From Planococcus donghaensis MPA1U2 (GTDB taxonomy: Bacteria > Bacillota > Bacilli > Bacillales_A > Planococcaceae), in NCBI RefSeq assembly GCF_000189395.1, contig NZ_AEPB01000003.1:1-44155 (forward strand): a stretch of 44,155 nt of DNA. Reading direction: 5' to 3'. The translations under genes and the position numbers were made by a program. Each line of letters begins with the position of its first letter. Within the stretch, counting starts at the first letter, position 1. A model generated the notes under the pieces. The model had not been told where the DNA came from. It saw only the letters and a program-made list of their open reading frames with translations, and searched no databases. Shown here one piece after another: positions 8,753 through 17,986 of the stretch.

Positions 8753-9367
8753 TTAGTAAGCCAGCCCAACGCGGCTTTGAATAAATTCTTTTGAGTTCAG
8801 TAGACGATAAGCAAATTCTGCCGTATCTCCTACTGTTATTTCTTTGCCTTCTAAAGGCAAGAAATCCTTTTCTGTCCGGTAATTGCCCTGTGCTTCGCCA
8901 TCTGGCAAATAGGTAGGGCAAACAATTGTCCAGTGAAGAGATGTTTTTTCAAACAAGCGGTAAACCGCTTCGTGTTCTTCCGCAGCAAATGTCATTTTGC
9001 GTTTTGAGTCGCCACCTTCATAGCGAAGAAGCCCTGGACTCAACCGGCTATTTAAAATTCCAGCTGTTCCAATAGAAATAATTTGTTGAACACCGTTTTG
9101 TTCCATTGACTTGACGATTAAAGGGGCAGCGTCTGACAAAGTGGTCGTGCGGTCTGTTCCAATCGCACTAAAAACAGCTGTCGTCCCTTTGATTGTTTTT
9201 TCAATGTCATCTGCATTTCGCACATCGCCAATTACAACTTCCAAATTCGGACGTGTTTCTAGTTTTTCTGAACGAACCAACGCTTTTACTTCATGACCAT
9301 CTGCTAAAGCTCGTTTTAGAATTTCTCCTCCAACACGGCCTGTGGCTCCGAATATCGCCAATTTCAT
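8753..9367 (-). CDS. NAD(P)-binding protein, atypical short-chain dehydrogenase (NmrA/SDR_a5-like)
   Basis: A Rossmann-fold protein of 204 aa opening with MKLAIFGATGRVGG, the dinucleotide-binding GxxGxxG near the N terminus. It fits the NAD(P)H-binding group related to biliverdin reductase B and NmrA, and lacks a clear YxxxK active site. I start it at the ATG at 9367, where GGGAGGG lies six bases upstream; an in-frame GTG 15 bases earlier would overlap that site. It sits 24 bases upstream of the hydrolase and 36 bases downstream of the nitroreductase, so the three are probably co-transcribed. Confidence 0.82.
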   Translation of the reverse strand: MKLAIFGATGRVGGEILKRALADGHEVKALVRSEKLETRPNLEVVIGDVRNADDIEKTIKGTTAVFSAIGTDRTTTLSDAAPLIVKSMEQNGVQQIISIGTAGILNSRLSPGLLRYEGGDSKRKMTFAAEEHEAVYRLFEKTSLHWTIVCPTYLPDGEAQGNYRTEKDFLPLEGKEITVGDTAEFAYRLLNSKEFIQSRVGLAY

Positions 9368-9403
9368 TGCTTTCCCTCCCACAATTTCTGCTAAATGTTC
9401 AAA

Positions 9404-10135
9404 CTATTTAAAGCGATAGCCTTTTTTCGCCAATACTTCTTTTAAATCTTGGCGATGTGGCTTGCTGAGGAATTGAGTCATTTGCTGTGTCCACGTAGCT
9501 GATTTTTGGTTTGAGCCACGGCTTTCATAATAAGATTGAATTGTCTGGTCGTACTCTGGCAATATCGTATCGTATTTAGCTTCATCGTATTCATTTTCAT
9601 GTAAAATGGCTTCAACCGGCAAACGTGGTTTCACTCCATTTGCTTCATTAGGAACACCAATGGTTAAGCCATAAACAGGAAAGACGCCATCAGGTAAGCC
9701 AACTAGTTCACTAATGGCTGCCATATCATTACGAACGCCACCAATATAACAAATGCCATATCCTTTAGACTCTGCAGCAAGTGTTAAGTTTTGTGCTAAC
9801 AGACCAACATCTGTTACAGCTACTAGTAAGTTTTCTGCTTGATCAAAGACGATGTCTTGTCCATGCAATTTCCCTGCGTGCTGAAGTCGATTATAATCTG
9901 CACATAACAGAAATACCGCTCCCGCTCCTTCCATTTGTTTCGCATTTTTCGATAGCTCGCCTAATTTTTTACGTTTTTCTGGATCTGTAACCCAAATGAT
10001 TGAATAAGCTTGAACAAAATGTGAAGTGGCAGCGTGTTGTGCTGCTTCTATTAGTTCACTAACTTCCTCCCGCGTTAATTGTTTTTCTTTATAATCACGG
10101 ACAGAAGCGTGTGCTTTCATTAATTCGATTACCAT
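9404..10135 (-). CDS. FMN-dependent NADPH oxidoreductase (NfrA/NfsA-type nitroreductase)
   Basis: A 243-aa flavoprotein of the nitroreductase family. The N-terminal signature SVRDYKEKQLTREEV (12-26) and the SHFVQAYSI segment match the NADPH-dependent NfrA/NfsA group of B. subtilis (NfrA1, NfrA2), as do AAESKGYGICYIGGVRND and KPRLPVEAILHEN in the C-terminal half. These enzymes reduce flavins, quinones or nitroaromatics with NADPH and can respond to oxidative or electrophile stress. It is the first gene of a three-gene operon with an NAD(P)-binding protein and a hydrolase. The start ATG follows GAGGGG at ten bases. Confidence 0.87.
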   Translation of the reverse strand: MVIELMKAHASVRDYKEKQLTREEVSELIEAAQHAATSHFVQAYSIIWVTDPEKRKKLGELSKNAKQMEGAGAVFLLCADYNRLQHAGKLHGQDIVFDQAENLLVAVTDVGLLAQNLTLAAESKGYGICYIGGVRNDMAAISELVGLPDGVFPVYGLTIGVPNEANGVKPRLPVEAILHENEYDEAKYDTILPEYDQTIQSYYESRGSNQKSATWTQQMTQFLSKPHRQDLKEVLAKKGYRFK

Positions 10136-10209
10136 TCTATTGTATCCCCTCTCTGCTTGTTTCTTCTATCCTACCAAATTCTTCCCCACGATACTCTTTT
10201 AGTGATTTT

Positions 10210-10218
10210 TGCTACAAT
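10210..10218 (+). promoter_or_regulatory. Extended -10 promoter of the CwlK-type peptidase gene
   Basis: TGCTACAAT, an extended -10, lies about 24 bases before the TTG start codon. No strong -35 is visible. Confidence 0.45.
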
Positions 10219-10241
10219 AGAACCGATAGAGGTGAATAATT

Positions 10242-10796
10242 TTGAAAAATGTAAAGACCGCTTTTTCCATTGTGTTTCTATTGGTTATTGGCGTTTTTTT
10301 ATTTATATGGATTGAAAACGAACTAGCATTTCGTGAAGATTTGGAAAATCGCCCTTTGCCTTCTGGCTTACACCCCATCGTAGAAGAAAAGCGCGATTTA
10401 CTGGTAACTAGAGCCGCTGAAATAGGTATTGATATTTTAATAACAGACGGCTACCGTTCCCCCGAAGAACAACAGGGCTTGCACAATCAAGGACGTAATA
10501 TGCCTGGCGCTATCGTTACTTATGCAGCAGCTGGTGAGTCTTATCATAATTATGGTTTAGCCATTGACTACGCATTGAGACTAGACGACGACTCTGTAGT
10601 TTGGGATATAGAGCGGGACGACAATGACAACGGCAAAAGTGATTGGTTTGAAGTGGCAGCTATCGGAAAACAGTTAGGGTTTGATTGGGGAGGAGATTGG
10701 CAACGTTTTAAAGACTACCCTCACCTTGAAATGACTTTTGGTTTGTCGATTCGTGATTTGCAACAAGGATGGCGTCCTGAAGACAAGATTGAGTAA
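10242..10796 (+). CDS. cwlK: CwlK-type M15 peptidoglycan endopeptidase
   Basis: A 184-aa M15-family metallopeptidase. An N-terminal signal anchor (residues 6-25) puts the enzyme on the outer face of the membrane. The zinc ligands are visible as H102 and D109 in SYHNYGLAIDYA and H161 in PHLEM, and TDGYRSPEEQ (68-77) is the usual substrate-binding segment. By family it cleaves the L-Ala-D-Glu bond in peptidoglycan stem peptides; a VanY-like carboxypeptidase is the alternative. The start is TTG at 10242 with AGAGGTG upstream. A lipoprotein gene follows 60 bases later. Confidence 0.85.
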   Translation: MKNVKTAFSIVFLLVIGVFLFIWIENELAFREDLENRPLPSGLHPIVEEKRDLLVTRAAEIGIDILITDGYRSPEEQQGLHNQGRNMPGAIVTYAAAGESYHNYGLAIDYALRLDDDSVVWDIERDDNDNGKSDWFEVAAIGKQLGFDWGGDWQRFKDYPHLEMTFGLSIRDLQQGWRPEDKIE

Positions 10797-10856
10797 CTCT
10801 TTTTGTAACGGATATACCTTTTGTTTCGTCTGATGTGTAAAGGAGGCATAATTATT

Positions 10857-11417
10857 ATGAAAACCTTTGCGACTGCTGGAGTTATGGGTTTGGTCTTGCT
10901 GCAATCCGCTTGTGGAATTGAACCATCTTCACAGGACGATTTAACGGAGTTTCATGTAACGAGCCCACAAGCTGAAACAACAAAAGATGACTTTACTTAT
11001 CGGTTAGTAACAGAAAAAGAACAATATACAGAAGGTGACAACGTCGAAGTTTATGCGGAGTTGGAATACACCGGCGAGTTGGAGAGCATTGAAATTTCCC
11101 ATGCTGCTTCCCCTTTTTATTTCCTTATTTACGAAGAAACAAGAAATTACTCGGTAGAGTATGCTATGAATGAACCTTTACTGATTACCGTATTAACAAA
11201 AGGAGAACCTTTAACAGAATACTATGCAGGCAGTGGTGGCTATAGCACAGAAGATGAGGATGCTTATATCGAGTTTGTGCAAAATGTCTCAGACAATAAT
11301 TTTCCTATCGGTTATTATAAAGTATCTGGATACGCTGATTTTTTTATCGAAAACACAGATGGTTCTAAAACCTTCTACAATCTCAACGCGCTAATTGATT
11401 TTAAAGTAATTCCCTAA
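10857..11417 (+). CDS. Lipoprotein of unknown function
   Basis: A 186-aa exported lipoprotein. The signal peptide MKTFATAGVMGLVLLQSAC ends in a lipobox (LQSAC) with the acylated Cys near residue 19. The mature part begins with a polar linker and then a beta-rich domain with FTYRLVTEKEQYTEGDNVEVYA, which resembles immunoglobulin-like or BsuPI-type folds, but I cannot assign a family firmly. The start is the ATG at 10857, eight bases after AAAGGAGG; in-frame codons further upstream lack a binding site. It lies just behind the CwlK-type gene and ends at a strong terminator. Confidence 0.8.
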   Translation: MKTFATAGVMGLVLLQSACGIEPSSQDDLTEFHVTSPQAETTKDDFTYRLVTEKEQYTEGDNVEVYAELEYTGELESIEISHAASPFYFLIYEETRNYSVEYAMNEPLLITVLTKGEPLTEYYAGSGGYSTEDEDAYIEFVQNVSDNNFPIGYYKVSGYADFFIENTDGSKTFYNLNALIDFKVIP

Positions 11418-11459
11418 AAAAGCCGACAAATTCTCTAAACAGAGAATTTGTCGGCTTTT
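11418..11459. terminator. Bidirectional terminator
   Basis: A perfect 19-bp stem with a 4-base loop (11418-11436 with 11441-11459) between the lipoprotein gene and the convergent GNAT gene, with A and T runs on either side. Confidence 0.92.
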
Positions 11460-11493
11460 GCTATCCGTTTTATGTGTGTTCACAAGATTTTCT

Positions 11494-12489
11494 TCACTCT
11501 TCCCCGTGTGCCCAGGCAATACGCGGGTCAACTTGCCTCGTCATTCGAACCATAATTGGTTGAAAGCCCATACGTGGCCAAAAATAAGCAGCTAGCTGAT
11601 TCGCTGTTCGCCAATCTGCATAAATGTAATCAAAGCCTTGACTCTTCATATCTTCAAAACAATGATTTGCTAATGCACGTCCAATACCTGTACCGCGAAG
11701 CTCTGGATTTGTCGATGCTGCTGCAAGTTCTACACATTTTTCAGGAATTATTAAACTTAATGATTCTTCTTTACGAAAATACACATGGAATCCAGCAATT
11801 CGATCGCTTTGGTCCGCTAACCATAAATAAGCAGCTTGGTCTTCAGTCAACGCTTCATAGCTTTCTTTAACATTTTCTAATGTTTCTCGTGTGATTGGGA
11901 GCCAAGAAGGCGCTGTTGACTGATGAATGCTATTCCACATAGCCATTTTCTTTAACAGTGGCGAATCTTCTTTGCTGCCTTTACGAAATTCTAATTTTGG
12001 AGTAGTGCCGTTTTTAAGTTCGAAATCCTTTAGTGAAAGAATTCCATATTTTTGGTCGAACGCAAATGACTGATCTAGCCATTGATCAATGACTTTTTCG
12101 TCGCCGAGAGGGGCCATCAACATATGTTGGAAATAGCCGTGTTTGATCCATTCTGCACCTGCATTTGCATATAATAACCTTAATAAGCGTGGGTGTTCAT
12201 GTTCGCTAATGGCAATTGATTCGTAGTCCATCCAAACATAACGTCCGTGTTTAGCGTCTTCTTTGAATTCATATAGCAAATAACCAATCACATCAATTTC
12301 TCTGACGGCTACAATGCCATTAATATAAGGACGTGTTAATACTTTTCGCAATACCTCTTCTGTGTCATCGATTTCTTCAAACCTGTCAGGTAGAAAGTCA
12401 AAAATTTTCCGTTCTCGCTCATGTCTTTTTGCTAGCAACACAGCCATTTGTCGAATGTGTTTTTCTTCCATCCCCATAATTCGAATCAT
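11494..12489 (-). CDS. Two-domain GNAT N-acetyltransferase
   Basis: A 331-aa protein whose C-terminal half is a clear GNAT domain: the acetyl-CoA loop NPELRGTGIGRAL (about 260-272) is followed by a typical YFWPRMGFQP segment. The N-terminal half (1-160) looks like a degenerate second GNAT domain. The acceptor is unknown. The start is the ATG at 12489, nine bases after GGAG; an in-frame TTG six bases earlier is too close. It begins six bases after the stop of the Dph6-like gene, so they form an operon. Confidence 0.82.
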   Translation of the reverse strand: MIRIMGMEEKHIRQMAVLLAKRHERERKIFDFLPDRFEEIDDTEEVLRKVLTRPYINGIVAVREIDVIGYLLYEFKEDAKHGRYVWMDYESIAISEHEHPRLLRLLYANAGAEWIKHGYFQHMLMAPLGDEKVIDQWLDQSFAFDQKYGILSLKDFELKNGTTPKLEFRKGSKEDSPLLKKMAMWNSIHQSTAPSWLPITRETLENVKESYEALTEDQAAYLWLADQSDRIAGFHVYFRKEESLSLIIPEKCVELAAASTNPELRGTGIGRALANHCFEDMKSQGFDYIYADWRTANQLAAYFWPRMGFQPIMVRMTRQVDPRIAWAHGEE

Positions 12490-12495
12490 CCACAA

Positions 12496-13158
12496 TCACT
12501 CCTCTGAATGAAGTTTCACTTCCAATATCGCGTAATTTCCAAGTTTGATCTTTTCGCCAAATTGAACAGGTACCGGCTCTACAAAGATTGGGCCGTCGAC
12601 GATAATCGTATGGAACTCCCCTTCTTCACCACACGCGTCGACACCGGCTGCTTCTAGCTCATCGATTAATTCGTGTGTAAACTCACGCCCTAAAAAGCGT
12701 TCGTCTAGTCGACTTGTATCCACAACCGTAATAACCGACTTAAATCCTTCTTCGATTAACTCGGTTAATAACGATTTGCGTGGTTCTTGCCAAAGTGGAT
12801 GAAGGACGCCCATCTGTGCTTCAGCGCTCACCTTTTCAACCCAGTCTAAATGATCTTGCAAATCGATATCGCCATACACACCCATATCAATGTTTTGCGC
12901 TTTAAAGTTTTTCAGCTGCTCGATAAACTCTTTTTCATACCCCGACCAACTCGCTTTGCCGATGATTAATGGCAAACCCATACGTTCAGCTTGCGCTTCC
13001 ATTACTTCTATGGGCAAACCGTGTGATCGTGATTTAGTCCCATCTTCTTCAAACATTGTAAATAACGCTAGCGGCACATACCCTTCTATTACTGCACGAT
13101 AATAAGCTAACGCTGAATCTTTTCCGCCACTCCATGACATCACAAATGATTTTTGCAT
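12496..13158 (-). CDS. Dph6-like ATP pyrophosphatase (diphthine-ammonia ligase family)
   Basis: A protein of about 220 aa with the PP-loop SGGKDSA at the N terminus, a signature of ATP pyrophosphatases that adenylate a carbonyl or carboxyl group before amidation or thiolation. The C-terminal GEEGEFHTIIVDGPIF segment is typical of the Dph6/MJ0570 group. In eukaryotes Dph6 makes diphthamide on EF2, but bacteria do not have diphthamide, so the real substrate here is unknown. Two adjacent ATGs exist; I chose the second because AGAGG lies eight bases before it. It is first in an operon with the two-domain GNAT. Confidence 0.83.
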   Translation of the reverse strand: MQKSFVMSWSGGKDSALAYYRAVIEGYVPLALFTMFEEDGTKSRSHGLPIEVMEAQAERMGLPLIIGKASWSGYEKEFIEQLKNFKAQNIDMGVYGDIDLQDHLDWVEKVSAEAQMGVLHPLWQEPRKSLLTELIEEGFKSVITVVDTSRLDERFLGREFTHELIDELEAAGVDACGEEGEFHTIIVDGPIFVEPVPVQFGEKIKLGNYAILEVKLHSEE

Positions 13159-13270
13159 CATACACCTCTTTATTTTGCCGTTAATGTAACTAGTTCGCCA
13201 TGACTCGGTTAAAACCCTTTAGTACTTGATAGTTTTGATAGTTAGAGTCGTGACCGTTATATCCTAAAAT

Positions 13271-13305
13271 AAAAAAGCGACCGAAAAATATCGGCCGCTC
13301 TTTTT
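13271..13305 (-). terminator. fumC terminator
   Basis: A 9-bp stem (13276-13284 with 13291-13299), complete on the minus-strand RNA when one G-U pair is allowed, followed by six T residues. Confidence 0.85.
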
Positions 13306-13308
13306 CTA

Positions 13309-14691
13309 TTATTTGCCTACCATGTTTTCTGGTTTAACCCACTCGTCAAACTGATCAGCGGTTAAATGTCCGCTGTTTACAGCCGATTCTTTTAAGGTAG
13401 TGCCATCTTTATGTGCTTGTTTCGCAATTGCCGCAGCATTTTCATAACCAATATGCGGGTTTAATGCTGTAACCAACATCAATGAATTGCTAACGTGGTT
13501 TTGAATAATATCAAGATTTGCCTCGATGCCAATTGCACAATGATCATTAAAGCTATTCAAGCTATCCGTCATCAGACGAACAGATTGAAGGAAGTTATAC
13601 GCAATAACCGGTTTGAAAACGTTCAATTCGAAGTTCCCTTGACTTGCAGAAAAGCCGATAGTTGCATCGTTACCCATTACTTGAGCTGCAACCATAGTCA
13701 ACGCTTCGCTTTGCGTCGGGTTTACTTTACCTGGCATGATTGAGCTTCCAGGCTCATTTGCAGGAATTGTGATTTCGCCGATTCCGCTACGCGGACCACT
13801 TGCTAACCAACGTACGTCGTTGGCAATTTTCATTGCGTCTGCAGCTAATGCTTTGATCGCCCCATGCGTGTAAACCATTTCGTCATGGCTTGTTAATGCA
13901 TGGAATTTGTTTTCTGCAGAAGTGAAGTTAGTACCTACTGCTTCGCTAATAAACTCAGCAACTGAAGGGCCAAATGTTGGATCAGCGTTGATACCTGTTC
14001 CTACAGCCGTTCCACCGATTGCCAACTCACGCATATACTCAACGCTTTCACGAATCATGCGCTCGCTCTTTTCTAGCATATGTCTCCAACCACTAATTTC
14101 TTGACCAAGCGTTAACGGTGTCGCGTCTTGCAAATGAGTGCGTCCAATTTTGATCACTCCATCAAATTTCTTCGCTTTTTCGTCTAACGTTGCCTTCAAC
14201 TTTTGAACAGCCGGTACAAGGTTTTCTGTAACTGCTAAAACGCCCGCAACGTGCATTGCAGTTGGGTATGTGTCGTTTGAGCTTTGCGACATGTTTACGT
14301 CATCGTTTGGATGAAGCTTTTCGTCAGAATTTTGTTCTGCGAGGATTTCGTTTCCACGACGCGCTAGAACTTCGTTCATGTTCATATTCGACTGAGTGCC
14401 GCTCCCTGTTTGCCATACGACTAATGGGAAATGGTCGTTCCACTTGCCTTCAATGACTTCGTTTGCAGCAAGTTCTAGAGCTTTCATCTTCGCTTCAGAC
14501 AATTTCCCAAGCTTATGATTAGCTTTAGCTGTTGCTTTTTTCAGTTGGGCAAAAGCCATAACAACTTCATGCGGCATACGCTCGGTACCAATTTCAAAGT
14601 TCTGCAAGCTGCGCTGAGTTTGTGCACCCCACATTTTATCTGTTTCAACTTGAATTTCACCAATGGTATCTTTTTCTGTACGATACTGCAT
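13309..14691 (-). CDS. fumC: Class II fumarate hydratase
   Basis: A 460-aa fumarase that interconverts fumarate and L-malate in the TCA cycle. The family signature [11 protein letters not shown] is present about two thirds along, together with [21 protein letters not shown] and the tetramer-forming helices. The frame stays open 72 codons upstream into the MurE-like gene, but that extension is unlike any fumarase; the true start is the ATG at 14691, six bases after GGAGTG, giving the usual length (B. subtilis CitG is about 462 aa). It has its own -10 and terminator. Confidence 0.95.
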   Translation of the reverse strand: MQYRTEKDTIGEIQVETDKMWGAQTQRSLQNFEIGTERMPHEVVMAFAQLKKATAKANHKLGKLSEAKMKALELAANEVIEGKWNDHFPLVVWQTGSGTQSNMNMNEVLARRGNEILAEQNSDEKLHPNDDVNMSQSSNDTYPTAMHVAGVLAVTENLVPAVQKLKATLDEKAKKFDGVIKIGRTHLQDATPLTLGQEISGWRHMLEKSERMIRESVEYMRELAIGGTAVGTGINADPTFGPSVAEFISEAVGTNFTSAENKFHALTSHDEMVYTHGAIKALAADAMKIANDVRWLASGPRSGIGEITIPANEPGSSIMPGKVNPTQSEALTMVAAQVMGNDATIGFSASQGNFELNVFKPVIAYNFLQSVRLMTDSLNSFNDHCAIGIEANLDIIQNHVSNSLMLVTALNPHIGYENAAAIAKQAHKDGTTLKESAVNSGHLTADQFDEWVKPENMVGK

Positions 14692-14733
14692 TCCATTCAC
14701 TCCAATTCTGATATATAAGTAACCTTCTCTTCT

Positions 14734-14739
14734 ATTATA
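14734..14739 (-). promoter_or_regulatory. fumC -10 element
   Basis: A perfect TATAAT on the minus strand, 43 bases upstream of the fumC ATG. The -35 is poor. It lies between the MurE-like stop codon and fumC, which supports separate transcription. Confidence 0.5.
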
Positions 14740-14773
14740 ACCATATTCATCACCCAAAAAGCGATTTTTGTGG

Positions 14774-16273
14774 TTATAAACCGCTGTCGCTGTTACTGAA
14801 AAACTCTTCAATAATTGCTTCGTCAGAATGGGGAATATATTCTCCTTTGACGATTTGCGCACCGTTAATCGAACCACTAGATAACAAGATAATATCTTCC
14901 GGTCCACTTTCCTTTAAAGCGGCTAAAACAGCTTCACGTCGTGAATTCGCTGTGATGACTTGTTGTTTATAAGGCACTGTAAATCCTTTTAATACAGCAT
15001 CAATGACGACGCTCGGTTCATTATCTCCAGGGTGGTCCACAGTTACGACAAGTACATCCGCTTTTCCTTCCGCTGCTTTTGCCATTTTCGGCATTTTCGA
15101 GAAATCGCGGATCCCGATTCCTGCGATCAACGCAATCAATCGGTTATGCGACAATTTCTTTACTTCATTCAGGACGGCTGATAATGCAACAGGCGTATGA
15201 GCATAGTCCAGAATAACTTTTCGATTGTCAGGACCTTGTATTACTTGAAAGCGCCCTTCGACTTGAGACATTTTTGGTAAAACAGTCACAATAGCTTCAA
15301 TATTTTGACCTGACAATAGAGCGGAACCAATTGCTGCCGTTAAATTGGCTGCATTGTATTCACCGAAAAGAGGTACATGAATAGGCCAGCGTTCTCCTTT
15401 GTAATAAAGATCAAACTTCAACCCTGTATCTGAAGACTCACAAGCTGTCCAAATTAAATCCGCACCTGAGTCTACGCGGTTGCTGTACGTTAAATGAGGA
15501 TAACTGATGACTTCTAATATTTCTTTTGCCATCCCTTTATCATCTACATTGACGACCGCTGCTTTAGACTGTTTGAACAACATTAATTTAGACTGAAGAT
15601 AATGTTCAAATATCTTATGATATTCCAGATGTTCTTCTGAAATATTCGTGTGAATCGCGACATCAAAACGAATTCCTTCTACTCGCATTTGGTCTAAAGC
15701 GATAGAAGAAACCTCCATAGCTACTGCACGGTCTCCTTCTTCTACAAACCTTGCAAATATTTTGTGGAGGTCAGATGAAATTGGTGTGGTAGGCGTGCTC
15801 TTATAGAAAGGAATCTTGCCATCCATTCTTAAAATCCCAGTGGTCCCAATAAACCCACAGCCGATTCCAAGAAGATTAAACAAATTATAAACATATGTAG
15901 CTGTCGTAGTTTTCCCGTTGGTTCCTGTAACACCCACTTTGATCAACTCTTTTTGAGGCGAACGATAAAAGAAATCGGATAGGTAAGCAAGTGCTTCACG
16001 AACATTCGGTACGACTGCAAAAGAAAGATCTGGATGCTGCTTAGCATACTCAGCCAATAACAGCTGATTCGACCCAATTATTGTTGTCGCTCCGTTAGCA
16101 ATAGCTTCACCGATATACAAATGTCCATCGGTATTTTCACCGGGCACACAAAAGAAAGCGCAGTCTTGAACAACTAACGTGGAGTTGTACTCGATTGAAC
16201 TGAACGTTGAGTATTCTGGCCCGAATTGTAAAATAATAGGAAAAGAAGGGATGTTGCCGAGTTGTATATCCAT
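14774..16273 (-). CDS. Divergent MurE-like Mur ligase
   Basis: A 499-aa protein with the MurE layout: an N-terminal UDP-binding-like domain (1-110), a central ATPase domain with the P-loop GTNGKTT (117-123), the [10 protein letters not shown] segment (210-219) and a candidate carbamoylated Lys at K229, and a C-terminal domain with DYAHTP (356-361). MurE adds the third amino acid (lysine or meso-diaminopimelate) to UDP-MurNAc-L-Ala-D-Glu. Three usual motifs are altered: GGDRD reads AGIGIRD (384-390), DNPR or DNPA reads DHPGDN (413-418), and GKGHE reads SGSINGA (466-472). So it may accept a different substrate. It stands alone, with no other wall-synthesis gene beside it. Confidence 0.8.
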   Translation of the reverse strand: MDIQLGNIPSFPIILQFGPEYSTFSSIEYNSTLVVQDCAFFCVPGENTDGHLYIGEAIANGATTIIGSNQLLLAEYAKQHPDLSFAVVPNVREALAYLSDFFYRSPQKELIKVGVTGTNGKTTTATYVYNLFNLLGIGCGFIGTTGILRMDGKIPFYKSTPTTPISSDLHKIFARFVEEGDRAVAMEVSSIALDQMRVEGIRFDVAIHTNISEEHLEYHKIFEHYLQSKLMLFKQSKAAVVNVDDKGMAKEILEVISYPHLTYSNRVDSGADLIWTACESSDTGLKFDLYYKGERWPIHVPLFGEYNAANLTAAIGSALLSGQNIEAIVTVLPKMSQVEGRFQVIQGPDNRKVILDYAHTPVALSAVLNEVKKLSHNRLIALIAGIGIRDFSKMPKMAKAAEGKADVLVVTVDHPGDNEPSVVIDAVLKGFTVPYKQQVITANSRREAVLAALKESGPEDIILLSSGSINGAQIVKGEYIPHSDEAIIEEFFSNSDSGL

Positions 16274-16420
16274 TAAAAGGCTCCTTAGGAAAAAATTATG
16301 TCAAATACCTATGGTTTCACAGGAACGTGTATCATTATTCTATCATTTCCCTATGCTGCCGGAAACACTTTTAAACCAATCTTTCTGAAATGATGCTCTT
16401 TTCTGCATTTTTATTAATTC

Positions 16421-16455
16421 AAAAACCAACACTCAGAATTTGAGTGTTGGTTTTT
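16421..16455 (-). terminator. Terminator of the NfeD2 gene
   Basis: A perfect 15-bp stem with a 5-base loop (16421-16435 with 16441-16455) downstream of the minus-strand NfeD2 gene. Confidence 0.88.
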
Positions 16456-16505
16456 AAGTGTCCTTTTTTTGTTAAGCTTTTTAATACCCGTTTTGTTTGT
16501 CTCTC

Positions 16506-17057
16506 TCAGATGTCATTTGCCCATTTTGTTTTTTCTCTAAAATCTAACGAGCCATAGATCTGCACGTAGAAAGTCCCTTCGCTCACTTCGACAATCATTA
16601 CTTTTTCGTCTTGAGCAATAGCTTCGTTATTATAGCCCGCAGCTCGTCTTAAGATCACACCTGAATAAGTTTCGATGAGTACTTCTCCGTAGCCATCTTT
16701 AGGAATTGGAACGCTAACAGTAGCCACTTGTCCAGACAGGGATTCTTCCGAATGAGCACTGGTTGCAGAAGACACAGGCAATAAAATTAAAAAATATAGT
16801 AAAAGATCTAAAAATCCAGCAGCCAAAATAGAAATCCATAACACTGACCATTCGTTAAATGCTGTCGCTGTTTCCAATAAGAAACCAATCGCAGATCCGA
16901 ACGTCACAAAGGCAAGGATGACAATTGGGCTGAATAGTGGCCAAGCAGATTTAAACTCTACAGCTTCTCCGAAAAACACACATAGGACTGTTAACGCACC
17001 TGCTACGAGTAATATGTACATATAAAGTTGTTCCATCGGCATACCAAATAGACCCAT
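16506..17057 (-). CDS. yuaF: NfeD2 membrane protein, YuaF-like
   Basis: A 183-aa protein with an N-terminal membrane domain of three or four helices (about 10-100) and a C-terminal soluble OB-fold-like domain that includes the conserved VPIPKDGYGEVLIETYSG segment. This closely resembles B. subtilis YuaF, an NfeD-family protein that works with the flotillin FloT in membrane organisation. No flotillin gene is next to it here. I start at the ATG at 17057, seven bases after GGGAGG; an ATG 15 bases earlier would overlap that site. Confidence 0.82.
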   Translation of the reverse strand: MGLFGMPMEQLYMYILLVAGALTVLCVFFGEAVEFKSAWPLFSPIVILAFVTFGSAIGFLLETATAFNEWSVLWISILAAGFLDLLLYFLILLPVSSATSAHSEESLSGQVATVSVPIPKDGYGEVLIETYSGVILRRAAGYNNEAIAQDEKVMIVEVSEGTFYVQIYGSLDFREKTKWANDI

Positions 17058-17151
17058 TCCAAAACCTCCCATCCTAGTAAATTACTTACCATCTCTCTTA
17101 TTAATACGCTAAACGTTAAAGGAAGTTTCAGAATTCTAGAAATCCATTAAA

Positions 17152-17181
17152 AAAACCCATTCTTTTTACAGAATGGGTTTT
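17152..17181 (-). terminator. GNAT gene terminator
   Basis: A 12-bp perfect stem (17152-17163 with 17170-17181) overlapping the stop codon of the minus-strand GNAT gene, followed by seven T residues. Confidence 0.88.
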
Positions 17182-17879
17182 GCAAATTGAAGCTCATGAA
17201 ATCCATGTACTAGTTGGAATCCAATTCCTACATATCCTTCACTAAGCAATTGTTTTTGTTTTTCTAAATCATCCAATTTAACTGTAACGTGTTCTCGATA
17301 GTGAACATCTAATTTTTCTAAATCTTTGACGAGAATATAACGTTTCAATCCTTCATACTTTTCCTTTAAAGCTGCAATGTGCATAGATTGCATAAACTTA
17401 TCTTTTAAACTCGGAATATTCATCGGTGCAACCGTACAGCAAATATAACGGAATTTCACTTCAAGATTGGGTAATTCTTTCATAATGACCTCGGCCAACT
17501 TCTGTTGAAGACGATTTCCCCGATATTCAGGAAGTACTACTGAAATTTCTTGATAAATAACTTTGTCGAACTCTTCTGGTGGTAGTCCAATATCCCACCC
17601 TAAGTGTTCTTCATCAATATCAGGAATTAACAATGCTCTAAAACCAATCAACTCTCCTTCAACATAAGCTCCCACCATAAGTCCGCGCTCGTTTAAGATA
17701 AACAAGAATTCTTCCGTTGTTAAAGCTTGTAGCGAAGTCTTTTCGGTAATAGACTCCATTACTTTCGCCTGAACTTTTTCAATTATAGGTAAGTCCTCTA
17801 AATACAAGCGCTTCATAGAAAAAGGTAGCTTTTTATGAAGCACTTGATTCGTGATCGTGCCTTCATACAGCAACTTCAT
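17166..17879 (-). CDS. GNAT family N-acetyltransferase
   Basis: A 237-aa protein with a GNAT core in the first two thirds: GAYVEGELIGFRALLIPD forms the central beta strands, and VVLPEYRGNRLQQKLAEVI is the acetyl-CoA-binding loop and helix. The usual R/QxxGxG/A loop is present in altered form as RGNRLQ. The C-terminal region LDDLEKQKQLLSEGYVGIGFQLV is extra. GGAGGAG precedes the ATG at 17879. It is monocistronic. The substrate is unknown. Confidence 0.75.
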   Translation of the reverse strand: MKLLYEGTITNQVLHKKLPFSMKRLYLEDLPIIEKVQAKVMESITEKTSLQALTTEEFLFILNERGLMVGAYVEGELIGFRALLIPDIDEEHLGWDIGLPPEEFDKVIYQEISVVLPEYRGNRLQQKLAEVIMKELPNLEVKFRYICCTVAPMNIPSLKDKFMQSMHIAALKEKYEGLKRYILVKDLEKLDVHYREHVTVKLDDLEKQKQLLSEGYVGIGFQLVHGFHELQFAKPIL

Positions 17880-17986
17880 CTCTCATTCTCCTCCGTCTGT
17901 TTATGTAGTTTTAGAATACCACTTCCATCTATGAACGTCTGTAAGTTTTTTAAATTAACTCATTAATTAAAAAACATTTATAAATA

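Noticed and set aside
13611-13628. A cre-like sequence inside fumC
   Set aside because: It deviates at a key position of the consensus and lies deep in the coding sequence.
14692-14907. A 72-codon N-terminal extension of fumC overlapping the MurE-like gene
   Set aside because: It has no resemblance to fumarase, overlaps another gene and the fumC promoter, and the ATG at 14691 has a proper ribosome binding site and gives the family length.
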